Positions 1 through 5,404 of a DNA stretch of 5,404 nt are shown here, piece by piece. Source of the DNA: Halieaceae bacterium (GTDB lineage Bacteria; Pseudomonadota; Gammaproteobacteria; Pseudomonadales; Halieaceae). A program made the position numbers and the translations under genes. Positions within the stretch are counted from its first letter, which is position 1. Each line of letters begins with the position of its first letter. The stretch spans positions 1 through 5,404 of the forward strand of contig JABJAS010000116.1 of NCBI GenBank assembly GCA_018666055.1, given 5' to 3'. The notes below the pieces were generated by a model. It was given only the letters and a program-made list of their open reading frames with translations, ran no database searches and had not been told where the DNA came from.

Positions 1-187
1 CCGCGTTACTGACCCAGGCACCGTTTCCGCTGCTGGTGGTTAAGGTTACGGTATTGCTGGTTGTGACTGCCGAGTGACCGGCATTGTGGGCCGTGATCGT
101 GACCGGGGTCGCCACACAGTTAGCGCCATTGGCATCGTTATTGGAACTACCGTCAAGATCGTAGCTCACAGCGTAATGATGCAGACT
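1..187 (-). other. Start of a DUF6701/MshQ-like domain (residues 1461 to edge, partial)
   Basis: The repeat pattern stops and the sequence changes to SLHHYAVSYD (1461-1470), an Asn/Asp/Gly-rich turn, then NCVATPVTITAHNAGH (1483-1498) and a TVTLTTSSGNGAWVSN segment (1506-1521). The order H-x-Y/I-x-x-x-x-D, a Cys followed by x-x-x-P-V-T-I-x-A, then V-x-L-x-T-S-x-G-x-G-x-W resembles the Ig-like portion of DUF6701 proteins, including the MSHA-pilus protein MshQ. Only 62 residues are visible, so this is a tentative family call. The first cysteine since C276 appears here (C1484), which supports a real domain change. Confidence 0.5.
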
Positions 188-3100
188 TGGCGCGGCGACG
201 CTGACCGTACTGGTTGTCGAATTGGAATTGGTCGTACCATCATTGATGATCCAGGTAATGGTGCGATTGGCGGTGTTGGGCGTGCTTGCATTCGTGTTTT
301 GATAGGTAATGCTTTGCAGAGCGAGTTTGTAGTTGGCTTTAGAGGCTGAGCCAGAGAGGCTCAGAGTTCCATTACTGCCGTTCCAAGACCCTGTGATCCC
401 GTTTGCGTTTGTAAAGGCGAGCACGTCCTCGCTGGTCTGAAAGCCGCTGCTGATTGAGATGCTGGCAGAGGCCAGGTTGTCATCGTCTGCATCGGTCACA
501 GTTAATGCAGAATCGATTACCGTCGCGTCACCGTTCGCCTCGAACGCCAGGGTGCCACCAGCATCAGAGATGACCGGGGCGTCATTGAGATCGGCAACCG
601 TAATGGTGGACGTAACCCCCGAAGAGTTAGCGGCGCCATCATTTACAACCCAAGTCACGGTTCGATTATCGTTGTTCGGATCGCTGGTGTTGGTATTTTG
701 ATACGTGACGCTTTCAAGCGCGGTCTCGTAATTGGCTATTGTTGCGCTGCCCGTCAGGGTTAAGACGCCGCTCGTGTTGCTCTCAACCGAAATGCCAAGG
801 CTGGTATTCCCTAAGGCGAGCACATCCTCGCTGGACTGATAACCACCGCTGATGGTGATGGTGGCGCCTTCGATATTGGTGTCGTCTGCATCCGTAATGG
901 TCAACGAGCTGTCAATGACGGTCGCTGCATCATCTTCGGTATAAGCGAGTGTGCTACCTGCATCCGACACGGTAGGTGCATCGTTGCTATCAGCGATGGT
1001 GATGGTCGAGGTAATGCCGCTTGAGCTGTTATCGCCATCGCTGACAACCCAAGTAATGGTTCGATTGGTGTTGTTCGGGTCATCTGTTTCGTTATTGAAG
1101 TAGGTGATGCTCTCAAGGGCAGTCTCATAATTGGCTTTTGTGGCGGACCCTGACAGGGTGAGTATCCCACCACTGCTGTTCCAAGACCCGGTTATACCGT
1201 TGGCATTGCTGAAGGCCAGTACGTCCTCACTGGATTGATAGCCACTACTGACGGTAATGGTAGCGGACTCGATGTTGCTATCGTCAACGTCAGTAATCGT
1301 AAGCGTACTATCAATAACGGTTGCTGAATCGCCCTCGGTATAGGCTAGTGTCGCCCCAGCATCTGCCAGAACCGGCGCGTCATTGACCTTGGCAACGGTA
1401 ATCGTGCTGGTTGCGGCAACAGAGTTCGCCGTGCCGTCATTGATGACCCAGCTCACGACACGATTGGTATTGTTGGGGTCCGCCGTATTCGTATTCTGAT
1501 AGGTAATGCTCTCAAGGGCGGTCTCGTAATTAGCTTTAGAGGCGCTGCCTGAAAGGCTCAGAACGCCTGTGCCACTGTTCCAGGATCCTGTGATGCCGTT
1601 GGCATTGGTGAAGGCCAGGACATCCTCGCTGGACTGATAGCCGCTACTGATGGTGATTGTGGACGAGGCGATATTGGTGTCGTCAACGTCGGCGACGGTA
1701 AGGCTGGCATCAATAACCGTCGCTGAGTCACCCTCGGTGTAGGCAAGGGTCGCGCTCGCATCGGATAAAACGGGAGCATCATTGGCGTCCCCGATTGTGA
1801 TGGTGCTGGTGACCGCGGATGACGACGCGCCGCCATCGTTGATCACCCAACTCACGACTCGATTGGTATTGTTGGGATCATCTGTATTGGTATTCTGATA
1901 GGTAATGCTTTCAAGCGCGGTCTCGTAATTGGCTTTAGAGGCACTGCCTGAAAGCGTCAGAATGCCTGCGCCGCTGTTCCAGGATCCTGTTATGCCATTG
2001 GCGTTGGTAAACGCCAGGACATCCTCGCTAGACTGGTAACCACTGCTGATCGTGATTGTGGCAGATTCCAGATTGCTGTCATCGACATCCGTGATGCTGA
2101 GGCTGTTATCAATAACGGTTGCTGCGTCGCCCTCAGTGTAGGCAAGCGTTCCGCCAGCATTAGCAAGCACCGGTGCATCATTTACATCCGCGACGGTAAT
2201 GGTGCTGGTCACAGCAGCTGAATTTGTGTCCCCGTCATTAATCAACCAAGTAATAGTCCGATTACTATTATTTGGGTCGTCGGTATTCGTATTTTGATAG
2301 GTAATACTTTCAAGGGCAGTTTCATAATTGGCTTTTGAGTCTGAGCCGGACAACGTTAAGACGCCACTGCCGCTGTTCCAAGATCCAGTAATGCCATTGG
2401 CATTGCTAAATGCGAGCACATCCTCGCTGGATTGATAACCGCTGCTGACGGTAATTGTTGCGGACTCAATATTCGTATCATCACCATCGGAGATACTTAA
2501 AGCACTATCGACGATGGTTGAGCTGTCGCCCTCAGGGAAACCGAGCGTATTGCCTGCTCCTGATAATACTGGCGCATCATTAACGTCGCCGACGGTGATG
2601 GTGCTAGTGGCGGCGGAAGAATTAGCTGTGCCATCAAAGATCACCCAACTTACGATTCGATTGGTATTGTTGGGGTCTGCCGTATTCGTGTTCTGATAGG
2701 TAATGCTCTCAAGCGCAGTCTCGTAGTTGGCTTTAGAGGCACTGCCTGACAAGGTCAGCACGCCGCTGCCGCTGTTCCAAGATCCGCTAATGCCATTAGC
2801 ATTGCTGAAAGCCAAGACATCCTCGCTCGATTGATAACCACTGCTGATCGTAATGGTGGCAGACTCAATATTCGTATCGTCGACGTCGGCAATGGTCAGC
2901 GTGCTGTCGATGACGGTAGCGTTGTCATCTTCGGTATAAGGCAAGGTGTCTCCAGCATCAGAAAGGGTCGGTGCATCGTTGACTGCAGAAACTGTAATGT
3001 TGACGGTACTGCTGGTCGGCGTGCTGCTGTCCTCGTTGCCATCTTCGACGTAAATTTGAAACGATGCGCTAGTGGTTTCAGAGCCATCATGGGTGTACCG

Positions 3101-4567
3101 CATTCGGGTGGTACCGGCGCCATCGGGACCCTCCTGCGTGGTCTTGTTGGCCCAGCGGCCAGAGGTGGCCGACGTGGTAAACGCTTCCCAGCCCCCCCCA
3201 TTGCTATACGTTTCAAGCGTTCCATTGCTCGCATTAGCGGAGACAAAATATTTAACGGTTCCATCGCTAGCTGAATCATCACTGTCGACATCGGAATAAT
3301 TCAGGTCGCTGCTGGTCAGGTAAACGGTCCCGCCTTCGGCGACGCTGACGGCTAGGTCGCCGGTAATGGCCGGCGGGTTGTTGGCATTAGGGTCTACAAC
3401 GGTAAAGCTATAAATGTTGCTCGTTGCTTGTAAGGGTTTGTTTGATTTTTCACGGAGTTCTACATAAGCGAGATAGCTTCCTGCGGCGAGCCTCAGGCTC
3501 GTCAGATCGCTAGAGGAAAGCGAGACCGTTCCCGTGCCGCTATTTGAATGATAGCCTCGAATATCACTGCCGCCGTATTCGCTGCTTGTTTGAGAGCTGT
3601 AGGAGCTGCCGCCGTTTGAGCTAATAAACAGCTTTGTGACGTGAGTGTGCTTTCCGACGTTGCCATAGCGCGTCCACGTTAAATTGTTATTAAAAGGCGC
3701 GGAGGTATCCGAATTGTCTTGGGTAATACTCAAAATTGCGCAGGTACCCGAACAAGAGACTGAGAAGGTGATGGTCGCCGTGGCGGTCAAGCTGCCGTCG
3801 GAAAGCGTGTAAGTGAACGTATCGAATCCGGAAAAACCGTTTGGCGGCGCGTAGGCATAGTCTCCATCAGATTGCAGTGTAAGCGATCCGCCTTGCGCGG
3901 TTGTAAAAGATCCGGAGGAAGCGGTAAGCGAGGCGCTCTCTGGGTCGTAATCATTCGCTAAAACACTGGTGGATGAGTTTAAGGTAGTGTTGTAGGTTGC
4001 TGAGGCCGTATCGTCGACCCCAATTGGGGCGTCATTGGTGCCTGGGTTTGAGTCAGTGACTCGGGCGATGCTCACGCTGAGAGGGCCACCATTGACCTTA
4101 TCTGTTTCGCAATCGTCCTTATCATTTCCTCTTATTGTGAGCGCATTAGTCCCGGAAGAGAGTCCTGGAAAGCTGGGTGATCCGCCTTCGTCACGGTTAT
4201 CATCAAAGGATGTGCTGCTGACATTCGAAAAGGTATAACTATCGCCGGACTCATCTTCAATATCGATGTTTGAGTTGTTCCAGCAGTAAAGGGTGCCCCC
4301 CATGGTGATTGACGTGCCCTTCCAATGATCACCATGACCACCATCACACGTAAAGGTTCCAGAGTTTTCACAGGTGCCAGTAATATCAAAGGTGAAGTGA
4401 CCCGTTCCAGTATTGACCACGACGTTGGACACCGCGAGCCGGTAATAGTCATCAGCCCAGCTGTGAGTCGCGTTGAACGTTAGAAAAACGAGTACAAGAC
4501 CAAGCGCCGCCTTGTAGCACTGGCGCTTCAGAGTGTTTCGGTCGGCGCGATTCACTAACTTTGGCAT
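1..4567 (-). CDS. Giant secreted cadherin-like tandem-repeat surface protein (3' end outside window)
   Basis: One open frame of 1522 codons runs from an ATG at 4567 to the left edge, and no stop is seen. An in-frame TAA at 4604-4606 limits the start, and this is the only ATG between that stop and the mature protein. No strong Shine-Dalgarno sequence precedes it. Domain order: signal peptide 1-38; unassigned Cys-containing region 39-177; Big_9/cadherin-like domain 178-270; unassigned region 271-397; CSPG/Cadherin_3-like domain 398-529; seven 133-residue repeats 530-1460; start of a DUF6701/MshQ-like domain from 1461. The protein is rich in Ser, Thr, Asn, Asp and Gly, and poor in Lys and Arg. 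Proteins built this way are normally exported adhesins or stalks whose Asp/Asn-rich linkers bind calcium. An adhesin or pilus-associated role is inferred; no catalytic domain is visible. The anchoring C-terminus lies outside the window, so the route to the surface is unknown. Confidence 0.93.
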   Translation of the reverse strand, partial: MPKLVNRADRNTLKRQCYKAALGLVLVFLTFNATHSWADDYYRLAVSNVVVNTGTGHFTFDITGTCENSGTFTCDGGHGDHWKGTSITMGGTLYCWNNSNIDIEDESGDSYTFSNVSSTSFDDNRDEGGSPSFPGLSSGTNALTIRGNDKDDCETDKVNGGPLSVSIARVTDSNPGTNDAPIGVDDTASATYNTTLNSSTSVLANDYDPESASLTASSGSFTTAQGGSLTLQSDGDYAYAPPNGFSGFDTFTYTLSDGSLTATATITFSVSCSGTCAILSITQDNSDTSAPFNNNLTWTRYGNVGKHTHVTKLFISSNGGSSYSSQTSSEYGGSDIRGYHSNSGTGTVSLSSSDLTSLRLAAGSYLAYVELREKSNKPLQATSNIYSFTVVDPNANNPPAITGDLAVSVAEGGTVYLTSSDLNYSDVDSDDSASDGTVKYFVSANASNGTLETYSNGGGWEAFTTSATSGRWANKTTQEGPDGAGTTRMRYTHDGSETTSASFQIYVEDGNEDSSTPTSSTVNITVSAVNDAPTLSDAGDTLPYTEDDNATVIDSTLTIADVDDTNIESATITISSGYQSSEDVLAFSNANGISGSWNSGSGVLTLSGSASKANYETALESITYQNTNTADPNNTNRIVSWVIFDGTANSSAATSTITVGDVNDAPVLSGAGNTLGFPEGDSSTIVDSALSISDGDDTNIESATITVSSGYQSSEDVLAFSNANGITGSWNSGSGVLTLSGSDSKANYETALESITYQNTNTDDPNNSNRTITWLINDGDTNSAAVTSTITVADVNDAPVLANAGGTLAYTEGDAATVIDNSLSITDVDDSNLESATITISSGYQSSEDVLAFTNANGITGSWNSGAGILTLSGSASKANYETALESITYQNTNTDDPNNTNRVVSWVINDGGASSSAVTSTITIGDANDAPVLSDASATLAYTEGDSATVIDASLTVADVDDTNIASSTITISSGYQSSEDVLAFTNANGITGSWNSGTGVLSLSGSASKANYETALESITYQNTNTADPNNTNRVVSWVINDGTANSVAATSTITVAKVNDAPVLADAGATLAYTEGDSATVIDSTLTITDVDDSNIESATITVSSGYQSSEDVLAFSNANGITGSWNSSGGILTLSGSATKANYETALESITYFNNETDDPNNTNRTITWVVSDGDNSSSGITSTITIADSNDAPTVSDAGSTLAYTEDDAATVIDSSLTITDADDTNIEGATITISGGYQSSEDVLALGNTSLGISVESNTSGVLTLTGSATIANYETALESVTYQNTNTSDPNNDNRTVTWVVNDGAANSSGVTSTITVADLNDAPVISDAGGTLAFEANGDATVIDSALTVTDADDDNLASASISISSGFQTSEDVLAFTNANGITGSWNGSNGTLSLSGSASKANYKLALQSITYQNTNASTPNTANRTITWIINDGTTNSNSTTSTVSVAAPSLHHYAVSYDLDGSSNNDANGANCVATPVTITAHNAGHSAVTTSNTVTLTTSSGNGAWVSNA
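188..2980 (-). repeat. Seven tandem 399-bp (133-residue) NDAP cadherin-like repeats
   Basis: The array is 2793 bp, exactly 7 x 399. In reading order the units are R1 2582-2980, R2 2183-2581, R3 1784-2182, R4 1385-1783, R5 986-1384, R6 587-985 and R7 188-586 (residues 530-1460). A typical unit begins NDAPVLSDAG.TLAYTEGD.ATVID, then has a DVDDTN acidic joint, YQSSEDVLAF, NANGITGSWNSGSGVLTLSG, SKANYETALESITYQNTNT, DPNNTNR, and W-V-I-N-D-G before TSTITV. There is no cysteine in any unit, and most carry only one Lys and one Arg. R2-R5 are closest to each other. R6 has another sequence of equal length in place of the SWNS segment (SVESNTS). R7 replaces TEGD with EANGD and ends in AAPS rather than NDAP. 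The units probably form a rigid calcium-dependent stalk. Confidence 0.95.
2981..3376 (-). other. CSPG/Cadherin_3-like domain (residues 398-529)
   Basis: After the PPAITGDLAVSVAEGG opening (398-413) comes an L-x-x-x-D-L-N-Y-S-D-V-D-S-D-D segment (417-431). The motif TVKYFVSANASNGTLE (437-452) follows, and later MRYTHDGSE (489-497), SFQIYVEDG (502-510) and VNITVSAV (522-529). This 'EG..v.L...dL...D.D......Y.V.....G.L......YtHdGset.sdsF.y.v.DG' layout is that of CSPG/NG2-type (Cadherin_3) repeats. It leads directly into the first NDAP of the repeat array. Family assignment is by motif pattern only. Confidence 0.7.
3377..3757 (-). other. Unassigned beta-rich region starting with CSGTC (residues 271-397)
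   Basis: The region begins with C272-S-G-T-C276 straight after the Big_9-like domain and continues to a D-P-N-A-N-N-P-P linker at 392-399. It includes a Ser/Gly/Tyr-rich stretch (residues 316-346) and a hydrophobic strand-like segment LAAGSYLAYVELRE at 360-373, which reads like one edge of an Ig or fibronectin-like sandwich. The two close cysteines could form a small disulfide loop. It is the most basic part of the mature protein (K306, K312, R337, R359, R372, K374, K377). I cannot name the family. Confidence 0.5.
3758..4036 (-). other. Big_9/cadherin-like (tandem-95-type) Ig-like domain (residues 178-270)
   Basis: The domain opens with the linker NDAPIGVDD (178-186). It then shows the family hallmarks: SVLANDYDPE at 201-210, a GSLTLQSDGDYAYAPP segment at 227-242, and GFDTFTYTLSDG at 247-258. 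This matches the 'VLxND.D...G.Y.Y.P..gf.G.D.F.Y.v.DG' pattern of Big_9/VCBS-like beta-sandwich domains found in large bacterial surface proteins. Such domains are structural spacers, with Asp/Asn residues at the inter-domain joint as likely calcium ligands. Only one copy is present here. Confidence 0.8.
4037..4453 (-). other. Unassigned N-terminal region with four cysteines (residues 39-177)
   Basis: This is the first part of the mature protein. It has alternating hydrophobic and polar stretches typical of beta structure (for example the run starting YRLAVSNVVVN at 42-52) and four cysteines, C66, C74, C95 and C153, an even number that could form two disulfides in the periplasm or outside the cell. 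Aromatic and glycine-rich turns surround the cysteines (W82, Y94, W96). I do not recognise a family. Its position at the tip, ahead of a long repeat stalk, would suit a ligand-binding head, but that is inference only. Confidence 0.55.
4454..4567 (-). other. Sec-type signal peptide of the repeat protein
   Basis: Residues 1-38 have a basic n-region (K3, R7, R10, K14, R15, K19), a hydrophobic core AALGLVLVFLTF at 20-31, and a polar c-region ending in S-W-A, which fits the -3/-1 rule. Cleavage is predicted between A38 and D39. C17 lies before the hydrophobic core and does not form a lipobox, so a lipoprotein is unlikely. This argues for Sec export through the inner membrane, unlike classical RTX adhesins, which carry a C-terminal type I secretion signal. 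Confidence 0.85.
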
Positions 4568-4675
4568 AAGGTCACAAGCTATCGTTTTTAGCCTAAGGTA
4601 AGTTTACGCTGATCCGCCTTGGCGAGGTAGTCAAGGATTCAGTTTTGGTTTGGCGCGGTCATACTGAAATCAAAG

Positions 4676-4699
4676 ATTTTGAAGTGAAAAAATCAAAAT
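4676..4699. promoter_or_regulatory. AT-rich inverted repeat in the surE/repeat-protein gap
   Basis: ATTTTGA (4676-4682) and TCAAAAT (4693-4699) are perfect 7-bp inverted arms separated by 10 bp. They lie about 110 bp upstream of the repeat-protein ATG, inside the most AT-rich part of the 195-bp gap. The dyad could be a regulator-binding site, or could be chance in AT-rich DNA. It is not a convincing intrinsic terminator for surE, since its stem has almost no G-C pairs. No well-spaced -35/-10 pair could be found: a TTGACT (minus strand, 4629-4634) and a TAAACT (4601-4606) are 22 bp apart, which is too far. Confidence 0.25.
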
Positions 4700-4762
4700 A
4701 ATACTCAGGTGGAACGCGCTGAATATCGGAACCGTTGGCCTTTTAACCGAGGGCTATCCAGG

Positions 4763-5404
4763 TCAGTTCTGGGTCGTTGGACTGAAAACTTGCGCGGCCT
4801 TGAGCGCGTCTCCTGAAGACGCAGCCGGCATTGGCGAAGTTGCTTGGTAGTCTGTGTTGGATGCAAGGTTCGCGCTCCAAACTTCCGCTGAGCACTGCAG
4901 CGACGTCACCGCCGCAAACCCGGCATTCACCAACCCTAAGTCGCTGTCAGCGGGCGGATCGTATTCGGTCTCGACCAAGTCAAAGAATAATTGCCCCTCG
5001 GCTTGATCCACGATTTGGCTGCGAACCGAGCCAAATTCAGCAAGGCCGCCCCAGCGCAGGCCTTTTGTTTGCGCATACGGCAGGGCCGGCACATTTAGAT
5101 TTAGCGCGCAGCGTTCTGGGCCATTGGCCAGGGCCTTCAGCAGTTCAATAGCGTATTGGCAGGCGGTGTCGAAATGCCACTCCTCGGAAACCGCAAGACT
5201 CACGGCCAGGCCGCGCATGCCGAAGTTCTGAGCCGCTAAGGCCGCGCCAACGGTGCCGCTGTGCAGCACCGAGCGACCGGTATTGAGGCCTAGATTCGGG
5301 CCTGAAACCACAATGTCGGGCCTGGGACCAAAGGCCTCTAAATGACTGGTGATGGTGCACAGGGCGGGCGGGCCATCGAGCGCAAAGGCCTTGCCGGCTA
5401 ACCC
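4763..5404 (-). CDS. surE: SurE-family 5'/3'-nucleotidase, C-terminal 213 residues (5' end outside window)
   Basis: SurE enzymes are cytoplasmic metal-dependent phosphatases that remove phosphate from nucleoside monophosphates. The frame is open from the right edge to a TGA at 4763-4765. Visible residues 30-43 carry the family signature D-I-V-V-S-G-P-N-L-G-L-N-T-G, followed by HSGTVGAALAA (48-58), a GLAVSL strand, and LNLNVP (matching E. coli LNINVP). Near the end, DSDLGLVNAGFAAVTSL matches the conserved 'tDf.av..GyvsiTpL' segment. N37, the expected metal ligand of SGxN, is kept. The N-terminal Asp-Asp metal site lies outside the window, about 80 residues being missing. Two departures are seen: SGPN instead of the common bacterial SGIN, and GPPALC (11-16) where many bacterial SurE proteins have G-T-P-x-D-C. 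A tail of about 25 residues follows the conserved core. The usual pcm-nlpD-rpoS neighbours do not follow it. Confidence 0.88.
   Translation of the reverse strand, partial: GLAGKAFALDGPPALCTITSHLEAFGPRPDIVVSGPNLGLNTGRSVLHSGTVGAALAAQNFGMRGLAVSLAVSEEWHFDTACQYAIELLKALANGPERCALNLNVPALPYAQTKGLRWGGLAEFGSVRSQIVDQAEGQLFFDLVETEYDPPADSDLGLVNAGFAAVTSLQCSAEVWSANLASNTDYQATSPMPAASSGDALKAAQVFSPTTQN

Noticed and set aside
901..2181. Minus-strand open frames of about 60-90 codons (901-1173, 1558-1836, 1990-2181)
   Set aside because: They sit in one other frame of the same strand at similar places in successive repeats and recur because the 399-bp unit recurs; Met/Pro/Arg-rich shadow peptides, not genes.
188..2980. 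CRISPR array or mobile-element repeats as the cause of the periodicity
   Set aside because: The period is 399 bp, the whole unit is repeated with no unique spacers, and it is coding in a single frame throughout.
2896..3291. 131-codon minus-strand frame rich in Arg and Pro
   Set aside because: Out of frame within the repeat-protein gene, no domain, composition of a frame-shadow.
2831..3299. Open frames on the plus strand, up to 147 codons, opposite the end of the CSPG-like domain and R1
   Set aside because: They lie wholly antisense to the long repeat-protein frame, have no recognisable domain, and their translations are simply the complement of its biased codons.
4615..4624. Short palindrome CGCCTTGGCG as a terminator
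   Set aside because: The stem is only 4 bp with a 2-bp centre and no following T-run on either strand.
4607..4634. Sigma-70 promoter from TTGACT (4629-4634) and TAAACT (4601-4606) on the minus strand
   Set aside because: The spacer is 22 bp, well outside the 16-18 bp range, and no alternative -10 at correct spacing is visible.
4831..5151. 106-codon plus-strand open frame opposite surE
   Set aside because: Antisense to a well-supported SurE coding sequence, with no homology pattern or ribosome-binding site.

Overview
The window holds two genes, both on the minus strand and both cut by a window edge. In transcription order they are the last 213 codons of a SurE-family 5'/3'-nucleotidase (4763-5404), a 195-bp gap, and then the first 1522 codons of a giant secreted repeat protein that starts at 4567 and runs off the left edge at position 1. 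The plus strand holds no gene I can support.

The giant protein reads in one uninterrupted frame. It has a Sec-type signal peptide (residues 1-38), a cysteine-containing N-terminal region I do not recognise (39-177), a Big_9/cadherin-like domain (178-270), a second unassigned region opening with a CSGTC motif (271-397), and a CSPG/Cadherin_3-like domain (398-529). Seven tandem repeats follow (530-1460), each exactly 133 residues (399 bp) with no insertion or deletion. After them starts a different domain (1461 to the edge) that resembles the one in DUF6701/MshQ-type proteins. The protein is acidic and rich in Ser, Thr, Asn, Asp and Gly, and the repeats contain no cysteine. This is the usual make-up of a long, possibly calcium-stiffened surface stalk or adhesin.

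The organism is most likely a Gram-negative, probably aquatic or marine gammaproteobacterium. This is inferred from SurE, the NDAP-type repeats, the MshQ-like domain and a base composition near 50% GC; it is not shown directly. Nothing shows that the two genes work together. SurE is a cytoplasmic housekeeping or stress phosphatase, while the repeat protein is exported. The AT-rich gap between them contains a small inverted repeat and could give the repeat gene its own promoter.

The points most worth a second look are the perfectly length-locked repeat array, whose DNA has drifted synonymously while the protein stayed constant; the possible link of its far end to MSHA-pilus-type proteins; the two unassigned N-terminal regions; and the divergent SurE motifs.
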